Positions 41,484 to 53,399 of a DNA stretch of 64,000 nucleotides are shown here, piece by piece; the stretch's first letter is position 1; every line of letters begins with the position of its first letter. The notes beneath the pieces were generated by a model. That model did no database searches and was not told the origin of the DNA. It was given only the letters and a program-made list of their open reading frames with translations. The translations under genes and the position numbers were made by a program. This stretch comes from Neobacillus sp. SuZ13. GTDB taxonomy: Bacteria; Bacillota; Bacilli; Bacillales; Cytobacillaceae. The stretch lies in contig NZ_CP126107.1 of assembly GCF_030123365.1 (NCBI RefSeq), positions 5,693,501 through 5,757,500 on the forward strand. The letters run 5' to 3'.

Positions 41484-42194
41484 ATGACAAAATTCGCTTT
41501 TGTAACTGGTGCTAATAAAGGTATTGGCTATGAGATTGTCCGTCAATTAGCAGAAAAAAATTATCACGTTTTTTTAGGAGCTCGTAATGAAGAACTTGGA
41601 CAAAAAGCTGTACAATCTTTAGGCTTTTCGAATGTTTCCTTTGTTCAAGTAGATATTTCAGACTCTCAATCCATTCAAAACTCAAAAATTAAAATCCTTG
41701 AAGTTACGGATCACTTAGATTTGTTAATCAATAACGCTGGGATTGCACTCGATTTCGGTATTTTACCTAGTGAATTAAAATTAGAAACCCTGCGTCAAGG
41801 ATTTGATGTTAACTTCTTTGGAACATTTCAGATGATCCAAACCTTTTTACCTTTAGTAAAAAAATCTCCGCGTGGAAAAATTGTAAACGTCACTACTGAT
41901 ATGGCTTCGCAAACGATGTTTGACAATGGGCAAGCAGGACAACTAAATATATTAGGCTATAATTCATCAAAAACTGCGGTAAATTCTTTAACATTAGCCT
42001 TTGGGAAAGAATTCGGGACAAACGGTCCTGAAATTCTAGGAGTTACACCTGGTTTTACCACTACTGACCTTAACGGCAATGCTCCTGGAGGCAAAACACC
42101 TGCGGAAGGTGCACAAATTATTGTTAATTATGCCGTAAGTAATACCATTTATAATGGTAAAATTCTGAATCAAAATGGGATCATTCCTTGGTAA
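41484..42194 (+). CDS. SDR-family oxidoreductase
   Basis: A 236-residue short-chain dehydrogenase. It has the nucleotide site FVTGANKGIGYEIVRQLA, the VDISDSQS acidic turn, LLINNAGIALDFG, the Ser in NVTTDM and the catalytic YNSSKTAVN, and PGFTTTDLNGNAPGGKTP near the end, as in carbonyl-reductase-like SDRs. ATG 41484 is preceded by TTGGAGGA; a longer upstream frame overlaps the promoter and is not used. It is transcribed from the MerR-type promoter together with the merR gene 10 bases downstream. Confidence 0.92.
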   Translation: MTKFAFVTGANKGIGYEIVRQLAEKNYHVFLGARNEELGQKAVQSLGFSNVSFVQVDISDSQSIQNSKIKILEVTDHLDLLINNAGIALDFGILPSELKLETLRQGFDVNFFGTFQMIQTFLPLVKKSPRGKIVNVTTDMASQTMFDNGQAGQLNILGYNSSKTAVNSLTLAFGKEFGTNGPEILGVTPGFTTTDLNGNAPGGKTPAEGAQIIVNYAVSNTIYNGKILNQNGIIPW

Positions 42195-42204
42195 ATGAAT
42201 TACT

Positions 42205-42573
42205 ATGAATTACACTATTGGACAAGTCGCCAACCTGAATCATTTATCCATTTCTCAATTACGTTACTATGATAATCAAGGACTGTTCCCCTTTCTCAAA
42301 AGAACCGAAAAAGGGGACCGAGTTTTTGATGAAGATGCACTTAAATTTCTGGAAATTATTTTATGTTTAAAAAATACCGGAATGCCAATCAAGGACATTA
42401 AACAGTTTGTAGATTGGTCAATGGATGGTAAAGATACTATCACTCAACGACTAGAAATGATGAAGCAACAAGAAATCAATGTTCTACAACAAATTCGTGA
42501 TTCAGAAGAAAATTTAATAAAAATTCAACAGAAAATTGTAAGACTTGAACGTGAAATGGATGAAAATCATTAA
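42205..42573 (+). CDS. MerR-family regulator
   Basis: A 122-residue activator: the winged HTH start YTIGQVANLNHLSISQLRYY followed by DNQGLFP, the second wing RVFDEDALKFLEIILCLKNT and GMPIKDIKQF, then a dimerisation coiled coil to the end. The ligand domain is minimal, as in the group that controls SDR or aldo/keto reductase genes under aldehyde or electrophile stress. The dyad in the 19-bp spacer at 41416-41434 is its likely target, making it autoregulated. Confidence 0.92.
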   Translation: MNYTIGQVANLNHLSISQLRYYDNQGLFPFLKRTEKGDRVFDEDALKFLEIILCLKNTGMPIKDIKQFVDWSMDGKDTITQRLEMMKQQEINVLQQIRDSEENLIKIQQKIVRLEREMDENH

Positions 42574-42590
42574 TAGATTGTATAAAGCAG

Positions 42591-42624
42591 AAAAGACCAA
42601 CGTACATACGTCTGGTCTTTTTTG
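42591..42624 (+). terminator. Terminator of the SDR-merR unit
   Basis: AAAAGACCA and TGGTCTTTTTT enclose a small ACGT/ACGT hairpin. A T-run follows. Confidence 0.85.
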
Positions 42625-42746
42625 TGAATATCTAATATAAATCCGTAATTAGGCATTCTATAGCATATCTTATATTAAAAAAAGCTGGACGACGGTAGCT
42701 AATTCCTCAATATTGTCCCCTTAAGTAAAAAAGATATATTCTGGGA

Positions 42747-43277
42747 TTATTCCATCTCTAAAGCATTTGCTTTAGTTACATGAACTGTACCAAATGGATG
42801 CTGTGGAGGAGCATATATAGAATAAAGTTTTAAAGGGATATTACCTGTATTGGTAACATTATGCCAGGTTCCTGCAGGTATCATAATGGCAAAATCATCA
42901 TAAACATTTTGTACAAAGTTTAAATTGTCTTTTCTGTTGCCCATTTGAACAATCCCTTGACCTTGTTCAATCCGTAAGAATTGGTCAACGTTAGGGTGAA
43001 TTTCTAAACCGATGTCTTCACCAACTTTAAGACTCATCAATGTAACTTGCAAATGATTTCCTGTCCATAAAGCCGTTCGATAAGTATTGTTTTGCTTCGC
43101 AGCCTCATTAATATTGACTACAAAAGGTTTCCGCCCATAATCTTTTATCTTGTTTCTTGGGTCATCATATATATTCCAGTAGTAAGGCTGTCTTATATAA
43201 TTATTATACATTGGGACATTAGCACAATAATCATTAGGATGATATGGGTATGGAAACATCCAAGGGGTATAGTACAT
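42747..43277 (-). CDS. Cupin-domain protein with aromatic N-terminal region
   Basis: A 176-residue protein. Residues 1-45 are unusually rich in Y, P, N and W (YYTPWMFPYPYHPNDYCANV), like spore-coat or surface proteins. From about 60 follows a cupin barrel with metal-ligand motifs IHPNVDQFLRIEQGQGIVQM and MIPAGTWHNVTNTG. The substrate is unknown; a mannose-6-phosphate isomerase-like or germination/spore-coat role has been proposed for similar proteins. GAAGGGA lies about 10 bases before the ATG; an upstream start would add 10 residues. Confidence 0.85.
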   Translation of the reverse strand: MYYTPWMFPYPYHPNDYCANVPMYNNYIRQPYYWNIYDDPRNKIKDYGRKPFVVNINEAAKQNNTYRTALWTGNHLQVTLMSLKVGEDIGLEIHPNVDQFLRIEQGQGIVQMGNRKDNLNFVQNVYDDFAIMIPAGTWHNVTNTGNIPLKLYSIYAPPQHPFGTVHVTKANALEME

Positions 43278-43413
43278 TTTATTCAATCCCTTCACAGATT
43301 TATACAAATTATCGTATGCACTATTTATGGGAATGTACTTATGTGCAGGGCGAATTTAGCCCAAAACAGTTGGTCCATTTAATGGAACTATTGAACAAAA
43401 GATAAACACAATC

Positions 43414-43520
43414 TTCAACTAAACTGCTTACGTTAGTTCAAAAAGAAAAAGGGATTGCGCAGCAGTCCCAATCTTAAACTCTTGCACCCAGATAGTTTAA
43501 GTACAACATTTCACAAACTT
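43414..43520. repeat. Dispersed ~100-bp repeat, full-length copy
   Basis: Left AACTGCTTACGTTAGTTCAA, central hairpin GGGATTGCGCAGCAGTCCC, right CTTAAACTCTTGCACCCAGA and TTTAAGTACAACATTTCACA. Confidence 0.8.
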
Positions 43521-43625
43521 TCTTGTGGAATAGGAAAAAACCGACCTTCATATTGAAGAATCGGACTCGTTAATTAGCTCTTTATTAATTGTTCACTGTT
43601 ATCTAATGTACTATCTACCCTCCCC

Positions 43626-44180
43626 CTAACTTAAAGGTTGTGGGGAACCAGGTGGAACGTAAAAAGGTGGTACTCTAATCCATCCGCGTTTACGCATTAA
43701 ATGTTTTAATCTAGTTGCGAAGGCAAATTTTTCTGTTTGAAACTGAATAAATAATAAACCAACATCTGTACGAATCGATTCGGATGCAGCACCAGCAGAA
43801 CGCATAATTAAACTTACAATTTTTAAAGATAATTCATTTGCTATGACATCATCTGTTAATTTAACTCCAAGTGGAATACTTTTAGAGTCAGATATTGGCA
43901 TATCTTCAGGTGCAGGAGGTAGAGGAATTCCTTCCTTAATCATGAAATCATGGAGGCGTTCCCTTTGACTGGTTCCTAATTTCATATCTTCTTCAAGTAT
44001 TGCTTTTAGTTCATCATCTGTTGTGGTATTTATACCTGATTGAACAGATACTTTAGCTAATTCTAGTCCTGCTAAGTAAATCCAGCATGACATCACTTCT
44101 CCGACATGAAGTGGTTGGTCTTCGTCTTGAACTGTCAGTGATTTCATGGCATCAATAACTGTTTCCAATAAATTTACCAT
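43626..44180 (-). CDS. DUF3231 protein (single domain)
   Basis: A 184-residue helical protein of the DUF3231 type, a ferritin-like-fold family of Bacillus: GEVMSCWIYLAGLELAKVSV, LGTSQRERLHDFMIKEGIPL followed by PPAPED, and ELSLKIVSLIMRSAGAASES. It ends in a basic, proline-rich tail (RVPPFYVPPGSP). Its role is unknown; members cluster with sporulation or stress genes. AGGAGGG lies 6 bases before the ATG at 44180. It has half the length of the double-domain relative at 53611. Confidence 0.87.
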   Translation of the reverse strand: MVNLLETVIDAMKSLTVQDEDQPLHVGEVMSCWIYLAGLELAKVSVQSGINTTTDDELKAILEEDMKLGTSQRERLHDFMIKEGIPLPPAPEDMPISDSKSIPLGVKLTDDVIANELSLKIVSLIMRSAGAASESIRTDVGLLFIQFQTEKFAFATRLKHLMRKRGWIRVPPFYVPPGSPQPLS

Positions 44181-44269
44181 ACGAATCCCTCCTGAGCTGG
44201 TACTATACAAATATTGTTTGTATAGAAAGGGTTTTTATTCAGATGTCAACACCAGCAAAATTTCAACCT

Positions 44270-44353
44270 AAAAAAGAAAAAAGGAGCAAAAAATAAGGCA
44301 TCCTTTTCTAAAGTAATGCACCCCGTTAATTTAAGTGTTTCTTTTCACAATGT
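44270..44353. repeat. Dispersed repeat copy
   Basis: A central hairpin AAGGA...TCCTT is followed by the right half TGCACCCCGTTAATTTAAGT and TTTTCACAATGTT. The left half is degenerate. It lies directly before the sigma-B type promoter. Confidence 0.65.
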
Positions 44354-44387
44354 TGCTATGAACCGTCTTATTTAAGAACTAAAAAAT

Positions 44388-44412
44388 GTTTAAGAGAAAC
44401 TAGAACGGGTAC
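44388..44412 (+). promoter_or_regulatory. Sigma-B type promoter of the KGG stress gene
   Basis: GTTTAA (44388-44393), a 13-base spacer and GGGTAC (44407-44412) match the general-stress consensus GTTTAA-N13-15-GGGTAT at 11 of 12 positions. The gene starts 54 bases later. Confidence 0.8.
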
Positions 44413-44466
44413 ATAACAAATGTAAGTCAAATAGCAATTCCAAATTTCACTAGGAGGGATCTTATT

Positions 44467-44682
44467 ATGGCAAACAAAAACGATAACAAAGGTACTATGA
44501 CAATGGAAGAAGTAGGACGTAAAGGCGGAGAAGCGACTTCACGTACTCACGATAAGGAATTTTACCAGGAAATCGGGCGCAAGGGCGGAGAAGCCACCTC
44601 TGAAAGCCACGATAAAGAATTCTATCAGGAAATTGGGAAAAAAGGCGGAAAAGCCCGAGCAGAACAACGTGATAATGATTAA
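44467..44682 (+). CDS. KGG-repeat general stress protein (GsiB-like)
   Basis: A 71-residue hydrophilic protein made of three repeats: MEEVGRKGGEATSRTHDKEF, YQEIGRKGGEATSESHDKEF, YQEIGKKGGKARAEQ. This is the KGG motif of GsiB/Con-10 proteins, hydrophilin-like proteins induced by stress and starvation. AGGAGGG lies 8 bases before the ATG. It is preceded by a sigma-B type promoter and followed by a terminator, so it is a single-gene stress unit. B. subtilis GsiB has more repeats. Confidence 0.93.
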   Translation: MANKNDNKGTMTMEEVGRKGGEATSRTHDKEFYQEIGRKGGEATSESHDKEFYQEIGKKGGKARAEQRDND

Positions 44683-44701
44683 AGCTTGTCTATAAAGGGA
44701 G

Positions 44702-44728
44702 GAGAGAATTCTTCTCTCTTCTTTTTAT
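44702..44728 (+). terminator. Terminator of the KGG stress gene
   Basis: GAGAGAA and TTCTCTC form a 7-bp stem with a 3-base loop, followed by TTCTTTTTAT. Confidence 0.85.
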
Positions 44729-44749
44729 CCCCCACCTAGTCCTTTACCA

Positions 44750-44842
44750 CTAAACTGCCTCGTTAGTCGAATAAAAAAAGACCGCCACTGCGATCCATTT
44801 TTAACTCAAGCACTCGTTACTCTAAGTACAATCGTTCACATA
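44750..44842. repeat. Dispersed ~100-bp repeat, full-length copy
   Basis: Left TAAACTGCCTCGTTAGTCGA and ATAAAAAAAG, a central CCGCCACTGCG-containing hairpin, right TTAACTCAAGCACTCGTTAC and TCTAAGTACAATCGTTCACA. Confidence 0.8.
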
Positions 44843-44864
44843 TTGGGAAATCTTAAAAACTTTT

Positions 44865-45341
44865 TTAAAAGCTTGTCCTGGTTTTGTTTTCTGCCGTACA
44901 TACCAATTTGTAATAACCTAATAAAATAAGCAAAAGGATTGGATCAATAATAGCTGAATGCCATAATTTCCACTTACCATTATTAAAGTAACCCCAAGGT
45001 TCGGGAAGTAATGTAATTGACTCATAAATTAAGATAGCTATTGTGAAGAAGAAAATATAAGAAATTTGTTTTGTAAATTTGCTTCCAAAAGGAAACCAAT
45101 TCAAAAACATTATGTTTACAGGTGGTATTACAAGCAAATGTGGAAGAATAGTTGCCCACTCTAATTGATTTTTTTCGAAATACCAATATCCTTCATATTT
45201 ATAAACCACAAAAACGTCAAATACACTCTGAAATGCTACCGAAAATGTCCAAATATGAAGAATTTGATTGAATGTCAGTCTTTTATTGATTTTAAATGCA
45301 ATAAAATTAAATATAATTATTACGGTAATTAGACCTATCAT
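44865..45341 (-). CDS. CBO0543-family membrane protein
   Basis: A 158-residue protein with five helices and the clearest CBO0543 pattern in the window: INKRLTFNQILHIWTFSVAF, FDVFVVYKYEGYWYFEKNQL followed by EW, LLVIPPVNIMFLNWFPFG, and the C-terminal SAIIDPILLLILLGYY. Family members often stand in several copies in one genome, as here, and have no known function. It is flanked on both sides by dispersed repeats. Confidence 0.85.
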   Translation of the reverse strand: MIGLITVIIIFNFIAFKINKRLTFNQILHIWTFSVAFQSVFDVFVVYKYEGYWYFEKNQLEWATILPHLLVIPPVNIMFLNWFPFGSKFTKQISYIFFFTIAILIYESITLLPEPWGYFNNGKWKLWHSAIIDPILLLILLGYYKLVCTAENKTRTSF

Positions 45342-45417
45342 TAAACCCCTCCCTATTCATATAATTACCATTTTTCTGGAAGGTGATTCAGTTTTTTATA
45401 CTGCAATTACTAAATCC

Positions 45418-45472
45418 AATGTTCAACTATACAGCTTCCGTTAGCTTAAGTGCAATCCTTCACAATTATGCT
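45418..45472. repeat. Dispersed repeat, right half
   Basis: GTTCAACTATACAGCTTCCG, then TTAGCTTAAGTGCAATCCTT and CACAATT, matching the right half of the ~100-bp family. Confidence 0.65.
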
Positions 45473-45551
45473 ATGTAATTATAATAAAAAGGAGGATACC
45501 ATTTCGATTCCATCCTTATCTAATATTCCTTTTCTTTTGGTCGCAACAAAA

Positions 45552-45647
45552 AACCTCCTATATCGTTAAGTACACTAAAGTCAATAATCGGTGTAATTTC
45601 TTACATGACCGTTATATTGACATTTTGACTAAACGATATAAGAGGTT
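45552..45647 (-). terminator. Long hairpin at the end of the rRNA-tRNA operon
   Basis: 16-bp arms (45552-45567 and 45632-45647, one G-U pair) enclose 64 bases that themselves contain a partly complementary pair (GTCAATAATCGGT with ACCGTTATATTGAC). On the minus strand the second arm ends GGAGGTTTTTTG, giving a T-run. It is 30 bases after the last tRNA and is the likely operon terminator, much longer than usual. Confidence 0.65.
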
Positions 45648-45677
45648 GAAAAATGCCATGTAGGCAATAGTTTTTTA

Positions 45678-45751
45678 TGCGCCTTAGAGGATTCGAACCT
45701 CTGACCCTACGCTTAGAAGGCGTATGCTCTATCCAGCTGAGCTAAAGGCGC
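45678..45751 (-). tRNA. tRNA-Arg (TCT)
   Basis: Cloverleaf with a 7-bp acceptor stem GCGCCTT, GGTTCGAATCC T-arm and anticodon loop CTTCTAA. CCA is not encoded. It is the last tRNA of the operon. Confidence 0.95.
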
Positions 45752-45756
45752 ATTTA

Positions 45757-45831
45757 TGGCTCCGCAGGTAGGACTCGAACCTACGACCGATCGGTTAACA
45801 GCCGATAGCTCTACCACTGAGCTACTGCGGA
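45757..45831 (-). tRNA. tRNA-Asn (GTT)
   Basis: Acceptor TCCGCAG, anticodon loop CTGTTAA, CCA encoded. A truncated copy of its 5' end lies upstream at 45950-45974. Confidence 0.96.
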
Positions 45832-45975
45832 ATAATTAATAATGTTTCCTAAACTTAGTCATGTTACAAGCATGTCCCCACCTCAGTAAGTAACGCAAGA
45901 AGCGGCTCGGCGTGTACAACTCGCAGCATATTCATGATGCGTTGCTCGTCTCTACTCACTGAGCTACTGCGGAAC
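45832..45975 (-). mobile_element. Insertion-like spacer with copied tRNA-Asn 5' end
   Basis: A 140-base spacer between tRNA-Ile and tRNA-Asn. Its upstream end (45950-45974) repeats the first 18 bases of tRNA-Asn (TTCCGCAGTAGCTCAGTG) plus a near match to the next six. The interior shares GAGCCGCT-x-CTTG and GGGG-x-CATGCT with the spacer at 46781-46924. Together they look like copies of a small element. Confidence 0.45.
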
Positions 45976-45982
45976 AATATGA

Positions 45983-46056
<74 letters not shown>

Positions 46057-46060
46057 ATAT

Positions 46061-46134
46061 TGGAGCGGGTGATGAGAATCGAACTCACAACATCAGCTTG
46101 GAAGGCTGAGGTTTTACCACTAAACTACACCCGC
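46061..46134 (-). tRNA. tRNA-Gly (TCC)
   Basis: Acceptor GCGGGTG, anticodon loop CTTCCAA, CCA encoded. Confidence 0.95.
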
Positions 46135-46154
46135 ACTATCAAAATTAATAAAAA

Positions 46155-46229
46155 TGGCTGGGCTAGCTGGATTTGAACCAACGCATGTCGCAGTCAAAGT
46201 GCGATGCCTTACCGCTTGGCTATAGCCCA
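46155..46229 (-). tRNA. tRNA-Gln (TTG)
   Basis: Acceptor TGGGCTA, anticodon loop CTTTGAC, CCA encoded. Confidence 0.95.
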
Positions 46230-46245
46230 ATAATTTATAAATAAA

Positions 46246-46322
46246 TGGGGCGGCTGATGGGAATCGAACCCACGAATGTCGGAACCACAATCCGATGCGT
46301 TAACCACTTCGCCACAACCGCC
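46246..46322 (-). tRNA. tRNA-His (GTG)
   Basis: 8-bp acceptor stem with the extra 5' G typical of tRNA-His, anticodon loop TTGTGGT, CCA encoded. Confidence 0.95.
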
Positions 46323-46336
46323 ATTATAGAATCATT

Positions 46337-46410
46337 TGGCAGGGGTAGTAGGAATTGAACCCACACCAAAGGTTTTGGAGACCTTCGTTCTACCTTTAAA
46401 CTATACCCCT
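46337..46410 (-). tRNA. tRNA-Trp (CCA)
   Basis: Acceptor AGGGGTA, anticodon loop CTCCAAA, CCA encoded. Confidence 0.95.
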
Positions 46411-46415
46411 ATACA

Positions 46416-46500
46416 TGGTGGAGGGGGACGGATTCGAACCGCCGAACCCTGAGGGAGCGGATTTACAGTCCGCCGCGTTTAGCCACTTCGCTACCCCTCC
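46416..46500 (-). tRNA. tRNA-Tyr (GTA)
   Basis: Class II tRNA with a long variable arm, acceptor GGAGGGG, anticodon loop CTGTAAA, CCA encoded. Confidence 0.95.
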
Positions 46501-46511
46501 ATATAAAAAGG

Positions 46512-46584
46512 TGGCTCAGGACGGAATCGAACCGCCGACACAAGGATTTTCAGTCCTTTGCTCTACCAACTGAGCTACTGAGCC
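46512..46584 (-). tRNA. tRNA-Phe (GAA)
   Basis: Acceptor GGCTCAG, anticodon loop CTGAAAA, 3' end reads ACC, so CCA is not fully encoded. Confidence 0.95.
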
Positions 46585-46630
46585 ACACAAAATCTATATC
46601 AACAGCAGTTACCTACTGGGGATAAAAGTA

Positions 46631-46704
46631 CGGTCTGGACGGGACTCGAACCCGCGACCTCCTGCGTGACAGGCAGGCATTCTAACCAACTGAACTACCA
46701 GACC
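46631..46704 (-). tRNA. tRNA-Asp (GTC)
   Basis: Acceptor GGTCTGG with discriminator G, anticodon loop CTGTCAC, CCA not encoded. Confidence 0.95.
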
Positions 46705-46706
46705 AA

Positions 46707-46780
<74 letters not shown>

Positions 46781-46924
46781 ATAATAGAAATTATTAATTT
46801 TGGAGCATGCCCCATATTTTGTTACTGACCGCCCCTATTTCAGAAAGCTTATTCAAGCAGCGGCTCAATCGTTGCACTGTAGATGATTCGAAGTAGCAAG
46901 TTCGAACGTGCTCCACCCCGCGAC
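46781..46924 (-). mobile_element. Insertion-like spacer with copied tRNA-fMet 5' end
   Basis: A 144-base spacer between tRNA-Ser and tRNA-fMet. Its upstream end repeats CGCGGGGTGGAGCA of tRNA-fMet. The interior shares GAGCCGCTGCTTG and GGGGCATGCT words with the spacer before tRNA-Asn. Confidence 0.45.
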
Positions 46925-46946
46925 AACTAGAATAGGTTAACATTTA

Positions 46947-47039
46947 TGGAGGAGGAAGAGGGATTCGAACCCCCGCGCGGTATGACCCGCCTGTCGGTTT
47001 TCAAGACCGATCCCTTCAGCCAAACTTGGGTATTCCTCC
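46947..47039 (-). tRNA. tRNA-Ser (TGA)
   Basis: Class II tRNA with a long variable arm, acceptor GGAGGAA, anticodon loop CTTGAAA, CCA encoded. Confidence 0.95.
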
Positions 47040-47058
47040 AAATTAAATATAAAACTAG

Positions 47059-47135
47059 TGGTGGACCTTGTAGGACTCGAACCTACGACCGGACGGTTAT
47101 GAGCCGTCTGCTCTAACCAGCTGAGCTAAAGGTCC
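47059..47135 (-). tRNA. tRNA with CAT anticodon, probably tRNA-Ile2
   Basis: Acceptor GGACCTT, anticodon loop CTCATAA, CCA encoded. It lacks initiator features and differs from the elongator tRNA-Met next to it. Its position matches the Ile gene of B. subtilis trnB, so it is probably the Ile tRNA whose C34 is converted to lysidine to read AUA. Confidence 0.85.
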
Positions 47136-47151
47136 AAGTTTAAATAATATA

Positions 47152-47228
47152 TGGTAGCGGCGGAGGGGATCGAACCCCCGACCTTACGGGTATGAACCGT
47201 ACGCTCTAGCCAGCTGAGCTACACCGCC
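47152..47228 (-). tRNA. Elongator tRNA-Met (CAT)
   Basis: Acceptor GGCGGTG, anticodon loop TTCATAC, CCA encoded. Confidence 0.93.
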
Positions 47229-47249
47229 ATAATATCAATTTAAAATTGT

Positions 47250-47325
47250 TGGTGGAGTCTAGGGGGATCGAACCCCTGACCTCCTGCGTGCAAAGCAGGC
47301 GCTCTCCCAGCTGAGCTAAGACCCC
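47250..47325 (-). tRNA. tRNA-Ala (TGC)
   Basis: Acceptor GGGGTCT with a G-T pair, anticodon loop TTTGCAC, CCA encoded. Confidence 0.95.
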
Positions 47326-47341
47326 GTATGATTTTAAAGAG

Positions 47342-47418
47342 TGGTCGGGAAGACAGGATTCGAACCTGCGACCCCTTGGTCCCAAACCAAGTGCTCTACC
47401 AAGCTGAGCTACTTCCCG
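47342..47418 (-). tRNA. tRNA-Pro (TGG)
   Basis: Acceptor CGGGAAG, anticodon loop TTTGGGA, CCA encoded. Confidence 0.95.
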
Positions 47419-47424
47419 TTAAAG

Positions 47425-47498
47425 TGCGCCCTGAGAGATTCGAACTCCCGACCTTTTGATTCGTAGTCAAACACTCTATCCAGCTGAGCTAAGGGCGC
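47425..47498 (-). tRNA. tRNA-Arg (ACG)
   Basis: Acceptor GCGCCCT, anticodon loop CTACGAA, CCA not encoded. Confidence 0.95.
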
Positions 47499-47520
47499 AT
47501 ATAAAATTTTAAATTTAAAG

Positions 47521-47609
47521 TGGTGCCGAGGACCGGAATCGAACCGGTACGGTAGTCACCTACCGCAGGATTTTAAGTCCTGTGCGTCTGCCAGTTCCGC
47601 CACCCCGGC
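47521..47609 (-). tRNA. tRNA-Leu (TAA)
   Basis: Class II tRNA, acceptor GCCGGGG, anticodon loop CTTAAAA, CCA encoded. Confidence 0.95.
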
Positions 47610-47619
47610 AAAAATAGAG

Positions 47620-47691
47620 AGCGGAAGACGGGATTCGAACCCGCGACCCCCACCTTGGCAAGGTGGTGTTCTACCACTGAACTACTTCCGC
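47620..47691 (-). tRNA. tRNA-Gly (GCC)
   Basis: Acceptor GCGGAAG, anticodon loop TTGCCAA, CCA not encoded. Confidence 0.95.
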
Positions 47692-47705
47692 ATATAAAAA
47701 TTAAA

Positions 47706-47790
47706 TGGTGCGGGTGAAGGGAGTCGAACCCCCACGCCTTGCGGCGCCAGATCCTAAGTCTGGTGCGTCTGCCAATTCCGCCACACCCGC
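47706..47790 (-). tRNA. tRNA-Leu (TAG)
   Basis: Class II tRNA, acceptor GCGGGTG, anticodon loop CTTAGGA, CCA encoded. Confidence 0.95.
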
Positions 47791-47804
47791 ATATTAATTT
47801 TAAA

Positions 47805-47880
47805 TGGTGAGCCATGAAGGACTCGAACCTTCGACCCTCTGATTAAAAGTCAGATGCTCTACCAACTGAGCTAATGGCTC
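47805..47880 (-). tRNA. tRNA-Lys (TTT)
   Basis: Acceptor GAGCCAT, anticodon loop CTTTTAA, CCA encoded. Confidence 0.95.
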
Positions 47881-47900
47881 AAAAAAGCAAAAAAAATAAA

Positions 47901-47976
<76 letters not shown>

Positions 47977-47982
47977 AAAATA

Positions 47983-48058
47983 TGGTGGAGGATGACGGGA
48001 TCGAACCGCCGACCCTCTGCTTGTAAGGCAGATGCTCTCCCAGCTGAGCTAATCCTCC
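47983..48058 (-). tRNA. tRNA-Val (TAC)
   Basis: Acceptor GGAGGAT, anticodon loop CTTACAA, CCA encoded. Confidence 0.95.
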
Positions 48059-48062
48059 AAAA

Positions 48063-48137
48063 TGGTGACCCCTACGGGATTCGAACCCGTGTTACCTCCG
48101 TGAAAGGGAGGTGTCTTAACCACTTGACCAAGGGGCC
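48063..48137 (-). tRNA. tRNA-Glu (TTC)
   Basis: Acceptor GGCCCCT, anticodon loop CTTTCAC, CCA encoded. It is the first tRNA after the 5S gene. Confidence 0.95.
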
Positions 48138-48176
48138 AGATAAAATGTTGACAAAAAAAATAACCCAGATGGGCTA

Positions 48177-48293
<117 letters not shown>

Positions 48294-48371
48294 CTATTTA
48301 ATTGAGGTTTCATTCCCTCAAAACTAGATAATGCAGAAGAAGTTTGTAAACTTTGAGTTCACCTTAAAAAT

Positions 48372-51304
<2,933 letters not shown>

Positions 51305-51496
51305 TAAAAGGTTTATAACTCTTACTAAATAAGAGAGAAAAACTAAAATGGCGATTACTCGATGTTTACTTTGCTTCTTCATTACGATTATCTAGTTTTC
51401 AAAGAACGAATGGTTTGAGAGAATTGCACTCTCAAAACTAAACAAACAAAGATCGATGCACAAACTGTTTTGTCTGGCTCACAGGTCCAGCTTTAT

Positions 51497-53038
<1,542 letters not shown>

Positions 53039-53186
53039 AAAGTTGATTAGCTCATAAAAGTTACGTTGGCTCATGTTCTTGCTATTATATATAGAAGAAA
53101 CACGATAATAATTGTTTGTTTGCACGATTTTGTTTGTTTAGTTTTCAAAGAACAATACATCACTTCAATCAGCGACAACGAAATTA

Positions 53187-53215
53187 ATCTTAACATTTCG
53201 CTTCGTAGAAGTCAA
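53187..53215 (-). promoter_or_regulatory. rRNA operon promoter, proximal
   Basis: On the minus strand TTGACT (53215-53210), 17-base spacer, TAAGAT (53192-53187). About 150 bases before the 16S gene. Confidence 0.75.
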
Positions 53216-53258
53216 TTTCTTTTTTAAATTAACTTCGCCGCCTCAGCGACGAATATTA

Positions 53259-53287
53259 ATATAACAAATAATCTGCATGTAAGTCAA
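53259..53287 (-). promoter_or_regulatory. rRNA operon promoter, distal
   Basis: On the minus strand TTGACT (53287-53282), 17-base spacer, TTATAT (53264-53259). It forms a tandem pair with the proximal promoter 72 bp away, as is usual for Bacillus rrn operons. Confidence 0.75.
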
Positions 53288-53399
53288 CTTCTTTTTGCAA
53301 AAAAGTTTAAACATATAAAGAAGTTTTTAAATGCATCATACTCTAACCCATAATTATATAAGGAAGTTCGTACTTTTTCTAACAACTGTTTCATAATTT

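Noticed and set aside
48149..48155. TTGACA on the plus strand between tRNA-Glu and 5S as a promoter
   Set aside because: It points against the rRNA operon, has no matching -10 box, and no gene follows on that strand.
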